NCBI GenBank assembly: GCA_946894095.1 | Contig: OX335643.1 | Coordinates: 11,085,036-11,149,035, forward strand | DNA: 64,000 nucleotides | Direction: 5' to 3' | DNA from: Incurvaria masculella | Lineage: Eukaryota; Arthropoda; Insecta; Lepidoptera; Incurvariidae | Part shown: one piece after another, positions 13,301 through 28,300 of the stretch | How the letters are laid out: every line of letters starts with the position of its first letter | Numbering within the stretch: position 1 is the first letter of the stretch | Made by a program: the position numbers and the translations under genes | The notes under the pieces: model-generated | What the model was told of the DNA's origin: nothing | Seen by the model: only the letters and a program-made list of their open reading frames with translations | The model's database searches: none

Positions 13301-16300
13301 TCATCACATCAAAGTATCAAGATTGAAGTACATTTCCCTTCCTCCAGTTCTAATCCAGGAGGAGAGTGGTTCGTTACCATTGAGGTCCATCTCCAGGTTG
13401 TCGGTGGACTGCAGAATGCGCTTCTTGTCTTCGATCCAGGAGACGGTCTCGCGACACTCAATGTGGAAGGTCTGCACGCCTTGCGCTGATTTCAGTTCGT
13501 CGCGCTTAGCCTCGGCCTGTGTAGCACAAATTTCGTTACAATCTAGTTGAGTTTATGAGAAAAGGTGTTTCGTCATTACATGAGCTTATTGGAAAGATGA
13601 GAAGTCTGCCAATGTTAACTAGGCAAATCATTTTTTCTAGACTTGTTCAGGCTGGCCATTCGTCAGACAGGTAGGCAATTCGTGATTGAACGAGTTCATG
13701 AAACAGGTAGGCAGTTTGTGATTTCAACAGTTCATCAGACAGATAGGTAGTACGTGGTTGCATGAGTTCATTAGACAGGTAGTCAGTTCGTGATTGCAAG
13801 AATTCATCAGACAAGTAGACAATTCGTGATTGCACAAGTTCATCAGACAGGTAGGCAGTTCGTGATTGCAAGAGTTCACAGGACGAGGGCGGTGGTTACC
13901 TTCTCGCGTAGCTCGCCCCAGGCCTGGTTGAGGCGCGCCTGCCGCTCCTGGATCTGCGGCGCGTGCGGGTGCTCCACGTGTAGCAGCTGCCGCGCCAGCT
14001 GGTTCACCACCGCCACGCGCGACGCGTTTGCGTTCATCTCCTTGTCGAAGCCGTCGTACCTGACGCCGACATTTTGAGAGCATGAGTAAGGGAGGTGCTA
14101 ACTACACGTCATTCTTTGAAAGTAACTTTAATTCCAGTTTGTAAGCATTTTGTTGTCATTGTTGGTTATCTGCAATCAGTGCATCACTTAGAACTGGTTT
14201 TCTTAGTTCTTTAGAGACTAAAGTGAGATAGTGGCTCCTTTTGGATGGCTATAAGAATAGCCAGAGTGACCTATAAGTATAGGAATCTTATATTTTCATG
14301 TCCAGTCCAAAAATTGGAGATGTGGTATCTTATATTTTCATGTCCAGTCCAAAAATTGGAGATGCGTATGTCCAGCAGTGGACGCAACACGCTGACTGAC
14401 TGACTGACTGTTGCACCTGTGCTTCATGATCTCGACGTCGTCGATGTCTTTGGCGGGCACCATGGTGCCGAGCATGCGGTCCTTCTCGCCGATCCACTGC
14501 TCGACGGCGTCCGCCTCCGCCATCAGCTTGAACAGCGAGAGCGCGTCGAGCAGGCGCTGCTTGCGCAGGCGCGCCAGCTCCGCGAGCTCGCCGTGCCGCG
14601 CGTCGATCGATGCGAGCCGCTCGCGCACCTCCGTGCTACTCGCGTCCTCCGGGCTCAGCTCGCTCGCCTGCCGCAAAACATTACAAGCTTGAACAACGAA
14701 GCTTGCCATGCCAGGCAAACAAACTATTTGAGCGGGTGACAAGGCGTCGGGTTTTTTTTATGTAATTGGACATGGATGGCTAATACAACACCCACCTTCA
14801 CAATATTAGTCCAACACACCGCATTCTCGACGGAATTCGTTGCCATGCAAGGGCCTTCCCTTTATAAGCATGGCTACATTGAACTAGATGGAAATAACAG
14901 ACAATTTTTTATTACCGTTTTGACAATATTTTCATCCTGTGCGATGGTACAAACCATGGAACACATCGCATTCGTAACGAAATGCTGTCACGAAGAGAAA
15001 GAAAGATTTTTTTTATGTAACTGGACATGGATGGCTAATACCAAACTGACAAACAGATGGCCTAGCACACCACATGGGAACTAGGTGCCATGCCTATAAT
15101 GGTGCATGAATGGGGCTGGGATTTTAACCTATGACCTCTGGCATGAAAGGCAAGTCCACACGCCCCCCAGCTCAAGCCGCAGTGCGTTTAAATCTATCCG
15201 TTGTAAGTACAAAAATAAGGTTGATATTGACCTGCTGCTTGAGCTGCTGGATGACGCCCGCGTAGTTCTTGAGCTCGTCGGTGACGTCCTTGTGCTTCTT
15301 GAGCAGGCTCTGCACCTGCGCCTCGTCACGACCCACGTCCTCCGAGGACACGAGCCTACGACACAACATTCAAACGATGAGAATATGCAGGGACCAGGTA
15401 GGCAATGCCGGGACCAGTGAGAAGGGAAGGACAGGCGTGGCCACTTAAACATACAATGGCGGTAGCGCCAACGAGTCAGTTCGCTCACGAATTCGCTCAA
15501 TACTAGTTCTCGAATTCCAACAACATGTAAGAACACATAAGCACTTCACAGGATGCTATTATAATTTATTCAAAGTCACACCTTGGAACATAAAAAAATA
15601 AAACATAACCTAAATACAAAATTGAAAATACAAGTATCCGAGAAACTAATTACATATATGTATCTACGAGAATTGCTTGCTTCAAGTTATAGATTAAATA
15701 CATAGTCGAGCTGGACATACCGCAGCGTGTCGAGCATCCATATGTCGACGTCGTCCGCATCGGTGAACAGCTGGTGGTAGCGCACGGCGGCGTCGAGCCG
15801 GTTGCGGCGCAGCGACACCAGGTCCAGCAGGTGGTTCCACTGCGACAGGATATCCCGGAGGCGCTCCTGTGCACGTCAGTCAAGCATCAGAACTGACCAT
15901 CTTCAAACAAATGCCCAAAGAAATCGTGGTCTCCTATTCCCGTAAATTTAGACAACGTTTTTTCCGTACATTAGCCCACCAGACGAGATATTGGTAGATT
16001 ACCAATACTAGTATTTAGTCCTATATGGCATCCTATTCCACCACAAACATACGAAAATACGTGTTTGACGTTTACCTTCCACAAGTTTGTACGTCTGCTT
16101 ATAATTTTTTGGCTTCCGTTCCGTACGTTTCAGAGCAGGTTACAAACAGTGCTTACATGCATACCGTAGGTACCGTATTGTAATGCAGGCAACCAGCACT
16201 CTACTATTTTCTAACTTGACAAGAACCTCTTGTAAAAAACTATAAATATAAAATAACACTTTTGTAAATTGTTTTTTTTTTTTGTGGCATAATAAAGAAT

Positions 16301-19300
16301 TTTCAATCAATCAAAACAGTTCAGTTCGATCCGAGTACCTTTTTATACGAAAATTGTACGAAATTATACACCAAACTTATTTTTATTGTAATATAGACAA
16401 TGAAAATGTATACAGTAGAGAGTTGATTATTTTAAATAATTGGGGGACATGGGTGTTGGGACTATTGATCTTTTCAAATTATTGATATCTGTACATCTAT
16501 GAATAAAAATCTTTGCATGTATTTGAAATTAAATGATAAGGTTAAGTTACATATTTATGACATGCTTATTATTTTATTCATACATTTGTAAGCATGTAGT
16601 ACGTACATTATATGTACTAAAACTTGATCGTAGTCTGCTGCACGTTTACTAGCAGCCTGATCGCAGAATTTTTTAGGATAGATAACTTTTTAGTTTATTT
16701 TTAGGTTGTTTGGATAAGCGGTCGTTCGTACGACTGACATTCCAATAATTGACGCTCTACTGCATACATATTTATTATATTGAATTAATGAAAGTGAAAA
16801 AACAAAAGTGGCACATATGGGTGTGCTACCTGTATCTTGTCGGCGCCGAAGTGCCCCTGGCTGATGAGCTCGTCGCCGACGCCGGCGACGCTCATCAGCT
16901 GCGGCTCGTGCGACGCCACCTCGCCCTCCAGCGCCTTGTGCTTCGAGATCAGCAGGTACACTGCCGACAATGCCGCCGGTGAGCAACTCTTATGACGCAA
17001 AGCTTCTTTATTAGTTTACTAGCTAAGGTACCCGGCTCCGCTCGGGTACATGTCGTTTCAGACTGATGTCGGGATGATCAAACATTTTATGTTATACCAG
17101 AAGCGATAAAATCAATTTATTACTACCAAATGTGCATTTGAAATAAATTATCAATTTTTATTGTAGTTATGGTTCACTATCTTAGCTATAATGGCTTACA
17201 CATAAGACATAGATATATACTGTGGCGGGCTCTTTTGTAGGACTATTTAAGATAAACATTTCCATCATACATTACATATGTGTAACTCTAGCGGTTTTGG
17301 CAGCAGCAGATGGTAGATTTTTTCCTACTTACTTGATATTTTGGACTATTCACACAATATATCTCTATAAATTGTTGCCTATGTGTTATTCTGATGTATA
17401 AACTATATTATTGTAAAGTGTCATTAAAATCCATTCAGTAGTTTTTACGTGAAAAAGTAAGAAACGTCCATCCATACTTACAAACTTTTGCGTTTATAAC
17501 AGTAGTAGTTATTAGGACCTAAGTTATTTATTTGAACTGGGTGTCGTGCCTTGCAGCCCCTAATTGTTGTCCGCTGCTCGACGTCACTGCGACCGATTGT
17601 GACGTAACCCTTTTTTTCTCAAAATCAACAAGTTAGATTCCCAACGAAATTTTTTTTTCTAAAATCTGTTTAAATGAAAATGTGTTTTTCGCTATTTCTT
17701 ATGGTTTCGGAATTGGCCACTTGTATATAATTTTTAAATGCCAGAACCAATATAGTAAAAGTATACCGTTTTGTTATTGATGGATTCTTTAAAAATCAAT
17801 AGAAATTGAATGGAAAACTATAAAACAAAAATCCTAAATCAAATTCGTAGTGCGGCGTTACCGGTGCTGAGGTCGTGGCCGATGTCGTCTACGGAGACGA
17901 TCTGCTCCTTCTCCTTGATCCAGTTCTCCTCGTCCGCCATGTCCCAGTAGAACTGCCACAGCTTGCGGCTGTCCTCCAGTCGCTTCCTGCGCACACCACA
18001 CCGCACGCTCAGCAACCGCGACAGGACACATCGATTGTGTCGCCACAGAACACACGACCTTACGAAACGGTTCGTTTCCAAAAGCCTAATGTTAACCACA
18101 AGGGGTGCTCTGATTCTCTGCGGCGGGTGCTCCGAATATAGGTAAGAATAATATAGGTAGGGAATAAGGGATGCAAGTTTCACAGAGCAACGTAAATGGA
18201 CCTGTAGAACAGACTGAGCAACTCCACAAACCGTCTTTGGCTCAGGGACTCCAAGCCAGTTGTGGGTCCCCAACGAGACGGACAGCTCGGTTTAACAAAA
18301 TAGCACGTACCCAACGACAAAACAGGGGGAGGAGGGGGTATCCCTACCATCCCCCCTACCCTATCACGTAGTAATTCAAAATATAGTTATTATTTAAAAA
18401 CGATTAAAAAACACAGCGGTGGTCAAAGACACAAAAACAAAGACAACGAACAGGGGATGGACACGCTGGCAGCAGTCAGTTGGGCAGGTCTACGGACTTG
18501 GGGCTTGTTATAGCGGAAAAATAAATACAGAGTCTGTCAAAATTTCAGCTGCCTAACAGCTGACAGTTAGTGACAGTTCATGAGATAAAGCCCTGTGACA
18601 GACGGACGGACGGACAATGGAGGCATAACAATCTGGTTCCATTGGCACCCTTTGGATACAGAACCCTAAAAAAATAATTAACAGCAGGTAAGAGAGAGGA
18701 GTCACTTGCCTGCGCTCCACGGCGAGGTGCACGAGCTCCGCGTACGCGTTCTCAAGCTGCTGGATGCGCTCCACGGTGATGGCCGGGTCGCACGGCCGGT
18801 AGCCCTCCTCCTGCTCCAGGAACCGCTGCGACTGCCCCACCACCGTCTGCCACAAACAACCATACCAAACGATATCAGCGGGGCTAATACATATAACATA
18901 TCCTCAATTTTCTGGTTTCGATTTTTTTTATTATTTCAGGAAAAAAACACATTATTATACTGAGCTCACACCTTTGGCTATTTACACCAAATAATGATGA
19001 ATATTGTAACAGGCACATTGCCATTACACTTTTAAAATAATATTTGACAGAAAGTAGAAAAAGGCTAATAATGCAGTTCCAGATCTATTAGATTTTTCTA
19101 ATTTAATATGTTTAATAAAGTTTTAATTTAATTATTTCCACAGCTTCTCGTAATATCCTCAAGTAATAAAGTGTTCAATTACCTACCTCGGCAAATTTCG
19201 AAAGAATTTCAGTGTGACAGTTGCAATATACATACCGTATGTTTATTATTATTACATAATTTATGTTTAGCTCTCTGCTATCACATTGAAGATCACATTG

Positions 19301-22300
19301 GGGTTTTCTGATGTTTGCTCTGGGCCATTGAATGATTACAAACAATAATTTGCAGAGGATTTTCGATGGTTATTTGAGGGTCCTTTGCTAAGTTAATCTA
19401 ATTCACAAATCCATTTGTGACGAAGTTGAAAATAAATTGAACCCTGCAGGAGGCCTGATGAGGAGCTCAGAGGAAAGTAAAAAAAGACAAGTGGTACCTT
19501 GACTCTCTCGCCGAGCACGTTGATGTCTGCCTCGACAAGCGCGTGCTTCTGAAGCAAGTCCTCCACGCCCATGAGGTGCTTGCCGTAGTCGTCCGTCAGC
19601 AGACGCAGCTTGATCTCCTCCATCGAGTCCAGGATGTACAGCATCTCCTGCGTATCCATTCCAACATTCACTACCAACACTTTTTAAGGTTTAAACAATC
19701 AATATTACAAACATTCAGATCCGATTCAGAATTTTTTCCTTGGAAGGTCTTTCAAAAGCACAAGACAAAATACAGAAAATTTGGACGAATATGACCAAAG
19801 CCACATTCGATTTTTAGCTTCAGTACATTCAGTCGAACTTTATTTTTTTAATAGGACCAATTCATGGAAGATTGACAGCTTGAAGATGGAGACACGGTAG
19901 ATGAAACTTGAATAAAAAATTCTTAAGACGGACATCAATCTAGAAGACGGAAGACTGAAAACTGAAATATGGGTGATGGACAAAATTGATGATGGGAACA
20001 TACAGAATTAGGAAATAGAATTAGGAAATGCATAGAAAAAGGTATGGAGGCAGAGGTCGAAAATTGAAACATGGAAGATGGACAATTTGATGATGGAGAC
20101 AAGTAACATGGAACTTGAACAAAAAAATATGTAACAGACCGAATGTGGAAGAGGGAGCATCTCCCCAGTCACGGGCGGTGGTCGCCAGGTAGGAGGCACG
20201 AGATGGGTAGGGTAGGGTAGGAGTGTGGTGCCGACCTGGAAGTTCTGCTGCAGCTGAAGCGAGAGCTCGAGGCGAGCGCGGCGCGCGCGCAGCAGCTCCA
20301 GCAGGTATGCCCATAGCCGGAGCACGTTGTCACGGCGCTGGCACACGCGCTCCACGTCGTGGTACCTGTGCGGGCAACCACACGCGTACACATTTGGGGC
20401 TGCAACTCTGGGTGTAGATCTTTCCAATTGGATGGATCCATTAAATTGACAATTCCAGATTGACAAAATTGCTTGTAAATTGGGCAGGTTATTCTAATAC
20501 CCTATGGTCCGAATTCTGTGTGACAATGAATATGGTGTTTACAAGTGTTCCTAATTTATATCGCTGCTCACAGCTACTACTACTACAAATGTGAGCAGGC
20601 TATGTTTCAGAGGCAATTTAAACAAAATAAAACTTCAGGATGATTGCTTCAGACCCACAATTTTGACGTAAAGATCACCTTATTGCAAAGGGCGAAAGGA
20701 AGTCGATAATGACAGATATTTTTGTATGAAATCGAAATGGGCGAAATCACGCAGGGGGGAAGAACACGCTTAAACTAAAAAAATAAAGTAGCCAGCGGGA
20801 CGAACCTCTCGGCCTGCAGTTCGGAACAGACGGCCACGACGGCCTGCACGCGCTCCTCGTACGCGAAGATGTCCGTCTCGATAGCCTCGTGCTTCTTGGC
20901 AGCCGCCTCCACCGCCGCCAGGTCGAAGCCGAAGTTGTCCTGCGAGACGAGCCGCTGGTTCTCCGAGAGCCAAGTCTCGCGCATCGACGCCTTGCGGTTG
21001 AACCTGCGCAATAAAGGCACGCTCGATATGGAGATATCTCAGTGATGTGGAGATTTCGAGGAGTTAGAATCGACTACATCAATTTAATCAGAACTCGAAC
21101 AACTTTAAGATGGAGACACAGAAGTGTATAGAATATTTTCTAAATTTTTTTGAAGTCTTAAAGCATATTGTTTTCCTAATCTGAAGTCTAACATGGTAAA
21201 AATTAGGAGGTTCAATCTTCATATTATCGAATTAAACTTGGCCATCACATTCTGTGTTTTGTGGTTGTCACACAAGATTTGAATCGTTGACACTAATTAG
21301 TGTCTTGGCAAAAATGTTGTCAAGAAGACACAGTTTTGAATCCCTCTTGTCTAGCAGTTTGATTTCGAGCTGATGGAATGGGCCTAACTCCATAAGGAGT
21401 GGTGACTGAGCAGGTTGAAGTAAATTTTTACAGTGCTTGTGAGTGAGTTGTCCCATATTGGATCGAGTAGACCTGACCTCTTGAAAAGTTTGAGATTCGT
21501 TCTCATCTGCAGCATCAGCCGGCCGGCGCCAGCACGTCATCCAGAAGAGCACCTCGCTAACGCCTGATTTGGAAACATCCAGATAGCCCTGACCGTCTAA
21601 CCTGGCGGCCAGCTGCTCGAGCTTCTCCTGCCGGATGAGCTCCTCCCGCAGTGACAGCTCGCGCTCGTGCTCCGCCTTCTCGAGTCGCTCCCACGCGCGG
21701 TTGATGTCGTGGATCATCTTGCCCTCGCGCGGCGTGTACGGGCGGTGCTTGGCGGCGCGCATGCGCGACTGCAGCGTGAACAGCAGCACCTCCAGGTTGC
21801 CCTTCTCCACGAACCTGAGCATTGACAAAGCCAGGATTAGCATCCGCCCGCAATATTATGAGCAGACTGTTGGCCCACAAAGAGAGGACATGTTGATTAA
21901 TTACTGGATTTTCGAATGTTTTTATAAGTTTAAATAAGCAAACGACGAAGGGATATTAATCGCCATTGTAACTATTCGAGTATTATATACCACATTTTTA
22001 CTTCATAATTCAGATTCAATGCCCAGTCAAGTGTTGGCTAGTCCAGGACCTTGGGTGAAGAAACAATGTTAGAAATCCAATATCATTTCTAGAAGGTATG
22101 TAAGATCAGAAATTGACACTGCAACTTCATCCCATGAACACTGATTAGGGCTTAGTTCCACATCTGGCCCAAGATAAAAACCGATAATGTAAAAGAAATG
22201 TCGGTAGACTTGGGAGTTTGTGCTCATAACAAACAAACAGGGGCTCAGAATTAGTGTAAGCCTCTGTGTTGCCCATAAAAATAGATAGAAATATAGGGTT

Positions 22301-25300
22301 TGAGGACGAGAGAGAATAGGAGTGGATACTGACTTGGGCGGCTTCTCGACGGTGCGGTAGTTGGCGAACTGCGTCAGCTGCTGCTTGACCCCCTCCAGCG
22401 AGTTGGCGAAGGTCCGGTCGCCAAGTGCCTCAATCGTGCTCTCTATCCACTGGAGCAGGTCACTAGCAACAATGAACATGATTATGGATACTTAAAGAAA
22501 TAGTCGTATGCGATTGAAATTGATTTTACTACTATTTTACTATGATCTACCCACATAAAACTTAATTTCTAAGGCCCTTGCTTAGTAATGATATTGGTAA
22601 ACCAATCAGAAAATCAGCCAGAACCACAGAGGAACAGAATTTGCGAATATTAAGTCTTCACACATACCTAACAGCTTCTATACCGAGCAGCCAATTTCCA
22701 CCGTGCACTTATCTTTACTTCTTTACACATTCCGAACAGACAACGTTCCCCCGAGTGCTCACCTTCACTTCTGCACCCATACTAAACAGCTCCTTTACCT
22801 AACCTATACTACCTAACATATACGCAACTGCTTCTCTTCAGAACAGCCAAAATCGCTCTGAGCACTAATCTTTTTATCTTCATAAATACCGAACGCTATT
22901 CGACTAAATAGCCAAAGTATCCACGAGCACTCACCTGGTGAGCGACTCGTATTCCTGAATCATGCGCTCGTTCTCCATGGCGATTCCGACGACCTTCCCG
23001 ATACGCTTGCCCTGCACCGTCTCCTGCTTCATCTTGCTGAAGTAGTGGTAGTAAGTCACCACATAAGTGATGATCGACTTCTCATCCGGGTGGTCCACGG
23101 CGATGTCTGCCCGCACAGGATCATAGATAAGACACAAATAATCGAAGAATTTCCGAGGGAAGCCATCATTAAACACCACATGGGTTTGAAGAAAAAGAAG
23201 ATAAATTAAAAGCGACGAATAAAAAAGACAGCAAAACATGAAACGTTGAAATGGTTTTCTACTTGGGTTTATATTATTTACTGGGTTTATCACAGCACGA
23301 CACTGAACTTAGGAGGGTCATTTTCAGAAATTCTATGCATATAGGTATATACCTTCCTGTAGGAAGAGTTTACAGGATATAGTTTCCAGTTAGCAATGAC
23401 CGTAAACCGTCAGTATGAACATAGTTACATAATACACGAAGAACTGTGGCTAGACACCAGGAAAACGTGATATCTTCGAGCTACGCAACAACGAGCACAC
23501 CTACAAGCGACAACCCACCTTCGGCGTCAAGCAGCTTGGTGAGTCCGAGCTTGTCCTCAGCTACGTTGAAGGCATTGTTGAGGTTGTGCATGGGGTTGCT
23601 CTTGTGCAGCCGCTCGAACTGCACCAGGTCCGGCCGGTGCTTGTGGATGATGGCGTTGAACGCGAGCCCGTCGCGCCACGACGTCGTGAAGTTCCGCACA
23701 TTCACGTTGTTGTAGCCGGCCGTCTTCATCTGGCACCACAGCAGCAGCGCGTCCTTCGCCGACTTCGTCTCCTTGTTGTCGGTCTCCTCGATAGTGATGT
23801 CTTGGATCTGAAAGTGTAGATTGGATCGCAACATTACCTAATGATGAAGGGTTTCATCGTTCAACAGGCCTAATTTGTGATGTCTTCGATGTGTAAAGGT
23901 TTAGTGGATCGCAACGTTTCCTAATGATGTAAGATTCGAGATGACTTTGAAGTGAAGGGGTTAAGTGGATCGCAACGTTTCCTAATGATAAGAGGTTTCA
24001 TCATTGAATGGGTTAAATTGATAATGTCTTGGATCTGAAAGGGTTGATTGGATCGTAATTTTTAATAATGATGGAAGGTTTAATAGTTCCATGGTTCCAA
24101 GTTGTTGCAAACATGGAGGATCAGATTGCATCTCAGATAGTTTCTTGGGTTCAGATTTAGAAGTTAACTTTCGCATACATGATATGAGGTACATGGATAA
24201 GACTCAAGGTCTGGGAACAACGAATATAGTTCGAACGAGGCTTACCTAAAGAGGATTAGGTTAAGTTGAAGCCATGATGCCTAGACGTAAAATGGATTAG
24301 ATCAGTAAAATGGAAGTAGAAGGGGCCATTGGGTGTACAGTGTATGAACTAAAATAGATTGAAAAGTCTCTTGTGGCGGAGTCGTATTCACTACGTATAA
24401 TATTCACAACGTATAATAGTATTTTTTTCCAAAAAATTAAAACCATGCATATCGTATAATATTCACAACGTATAATGTTATACGTTGTGCATGAGTTTAA
24501 AAATAAAATAAACTCTTTGCATCATGCAGAACGTATAATAGTCACAACGTATAATATTCCTTACATGAATTTACAAAAAAAGAAAACCATGCAGAACGTA
24601 TAATATGCCAAGAAGCACTGCATAAAGCGCCCTAACAACGATACATTTAAGGCTGAAATTGCTACGAATCGATATCTGTTGAAGAGTAACAATTTGCTAC
24701 AACGCTAATTGAGACGGTCGAAAAGTCGCGTGCGAGTATAATCTTTAATCTTATATTGATAAGGGTGCTTATCGTATGAAATATTTTAGGATTATATGAT
24801 ATGCATGGTTTTCTTTTTTTGTTAAATAAAGATCATAACATTATACGTTGTGACTATTATACGTTATGCATGGAGAAATAAGTAATTTAATTTTTTGGAC
24901 TTCTTCATGCACTACGTATAAGATTATACGATCTGCCGATTATACGTTGTGCATGGTTTTAAAATTTTGTTAAAATATGACATTATACGATCTGCATATT
25001 ATACGTTATGCCGTTCCCCCTTGTGGCGAACACCGCGGGCTCGAAACCCAGGGTGTGCACCCATTTATATCTTACCTGAGACTGAAAGGAGAATGTCCAT
25101 GGCCCCATACATTTTGGGCCCCTCAACAATTTTAGTGTCTACCGAATCAGGGTTTTTTTTTTTTTAAATAACATTACGACTTATGAATTTTAAAGACAGA
25201 ATTCATTGCCGTTATAAAGTTATTGACAAAATGCGGATTCGAGGTTATGAATTTGTTAAGAGACACCAGTGTGAAGCAAAATGCTCCAGTCCAAAAGCAA

Positions 25301-28300
25301 TAGAATATAGAGTTTAATGTCTCTTTGATATTTAATAAGCAACAATCCTTTACATTAGTCCAGAGCTAGGTTCAGTCTAGAGAGAGAATGTACGAACACG
25401 TCTTGTGACAACGGAAGTACTAATAAGAAGTTCGGTCCTTTATTTTTTATTATTTTATTAATAAGTCTAAGTAATTGTGAATGACTTCCTTTAATTATGT
25501 AACGAAAAAACTGCAGTAAAAATGGGGATTCAGATAGTTAAAAATATGTTGAAATAATAAATATAAATGATCGCATATGCGTCAATAAGACATGACTGAT
25601 TCCTAAAGGGCCCGGATTTGGGCATTCTCCTTTATATTTTCATTGCTAATCATGGAGGAGATCATGGTTCAGAACACATGAAAAACTCTAGGTCTTATTC
25701 CCTTATTAATAAGCAGTATGGTGGCTGAGGACAGGAAAACGGAGTGTGGGAAGACCACCCGCGACGACGACATCAAGTGCGTCGGCGGAAAGTAGTGGTT
25801 CCGTACCGCTGAGGGCCGGCAGGACTGGAGAAAAATTGGAGAGGCGTATGTCCAGCAGTGGACGCAAGCACGCTGACTGACTGACTGACATTAGCCACCT
25901 TTTCCACCTTTTTCATCCAGTTCAGCCATGCTCAAATAACTGCCTCGACTCCTTCGGGAATGTAGCTGGACGGCTGATATCATGACAGTAGGTGTGATAC
26001 GCGGCCGGATACCTGGAAGCGCAGGATGATGGTCCAGATGAGGCCGAGGTTGAGCCGCGGGTTGCCGTCGACGATGTCGTGCGATCCCATGTTCTCGAGG
26101 TGCACGCGCTGCTCGCGCAGGAACTGCAGCGCCTTGTCCACGTTCTCCAGGCAGTGGATGCGCATCTTGCCCTTCGTGGGCCGCGGCTGCAACGCAAACG
26201 TCCCGCGGTCAGGGGAGAGACCGCCGCGCGCTTTCGACACGAAAGCAGTGTGGGAGTGGGAAGTCAACTAAAGCGTCACTACCGCGAGTTAGAGAGGGGA
26301 GAACCTACCTGGTGAGAACTTTTTGAATCGCTAGAGGTCCACAGCGTCACGGCTCATTATATGAGAAATTATGTAGTTTTTGCTAATTCTACAATACTTG
26401 GTATATGACCGAGAGTTGGTCCTCGATCGAATCGAATCGAATCGAGACCTGAAGATACCAAAGGTTGGGAGGAAATAAGGAATACAATTTAATCCTATGC
26501 AAAACGCATACAGATACATCCCAATCTACTGGCCTGCAAATTGATGGATAGATCCACCCCCAACTTATGCAGAATTAAAATAATAGTTCCCCAAGACCTT
26601 ATGTAAATGCTTATTTAAATAAGATCGCAGAAACATATGGATTAGCCACTGAGCGAATACCATGCAAGAACGACTCATAAACTCTAGCTAAGTGTCTGCA
26701 TATAGGCAGATCATAAAATATAAGAAATAAAGCTGCTCGCACACCCATGTAATTCTTCCAGTGCATGTCGTCATAGCCGATTAAGGGATTCAACCTTACC
26801 TGCTAGGTGGTAGGGTTAATCCCACTAGGGTTGTCATCCACCATCGCATTTAATGAAAGATCGAAGCGGTGGCAATGAAAAATGTACATGTTTTCCGTGT
26901 AGATCAATGTAGCAGGGCAATATAAGGAAGGTCCTGTCATGACAGCAGGTGTCTAGTTCCGTGTTAGAAGCTAGATATGTCAAGTGTGCAGGTGCAAGTA
27001 AATGGATGCTAATAGACTACCACCTATAATACAGCCTGTGGGCAAGTTTAGGTGGTAGGGATTAAATTGTTCTTACCATTGTAATGCTAATTAAAATTAA
27101 TTTAAAAAAAGGGTTCGAAAGTTACATAAGTCAGTGACAAATAGACACGTGAGGCTCTCACGGACTAAATTGTTGTTCTGTATTTTGAAAACACAAATAT
27201 GCCCAATTTCATTAGCCTAGATTGTAAGGAAATTTTTAAAGACAGTAACAGAAAATGTTATGAATAATCTAGGTCTTTGTTTAGGGAGAGAGAGAGTTCT
27301 GCTGCTATACCGGACATATTACGTTATTGTTTAATTGATCAAACTCATTTAGAATGTGTGCTATTATCAAAACCCTCTCCATAATATGTATAACTAGCTG
27401 CGGTACCCGGCTCCGCTCGGGTTAGTGTCGGCTAAATTATCTCATGGGTAAAAAGTAGCCCACATGACTGGTCCAAAATAGGGTCAAACTGGTCCAGGAC
27501 AATGTATCCATCTACCAAATTTAATCAAGATCGTTCGAGCCGAAATAGCATGATTTAATGAGAAACATCCAATAATTCCCATTTAGAGCTTCGTTGACGT
27601 TTGGTGGCTATTTAAAAAAAAAAACATTTGCCGCGAGAACCTTTCTGCACTTTCACTGCTACATTGCTTACCTAGTAAGTAACGTGTAACGTAGGTAAGT
27701 TTTGCGTGGACTCCAACCCACAGCCAGCCTCAACATCGAAAACAGTAACCCATCTCGAACCTGACTGCTCCCAGAGATGCTATACATTGATAAAATACGC
27801 ATATAAATCAGGTAAGTGGTTCGCATGTTATAAGACTTTAAGACTCACTACTTACCCTTCTGGTAATGAAGCGTTATATTATGTAATCTATAAGTTTTTA
27901 GTAGAATCAGGCTAGACGTAGATACAATGCACATCTAAATCGAGTAATTGGTTCTCAAGGATTTTATTCTGTTGGTCGCTCCTCCGGCGATTTAGCGTGA
28001 TGCCAAGTAGTCCTAAAGTTGCAGGAAATACCAAGCCGTACTTCAGTAAAAGTAAGCGCTGCCGCCGCAAAGCCGAGCCGTGCATAGCATTTCAGTTTGT
28101 ATGACAGCCCCATCTTAGCGTAAGCGGAACTGAATTCTATTTAGCCAATCCTAATTCCCGGGTAGTTCAATGTACATGTACTAAGTTTTACAAATCGCTA
28201 GTGCCTTGAAAATTCGCCAAACGGACACCAAACAGTCACGACGTCTGCCCTCCCCCCGCCGCCGCTCCCCGCCACCGCCCCCGGCTCCTCTCCCCCTAGT

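Noticed and set aside
15650..15883. 77-codon minus-strand frame rich in Cys/Ser/Thr
   Set aside because: Off-frame reading of exon 14, whose true frame gives [14 protein letters not shown].
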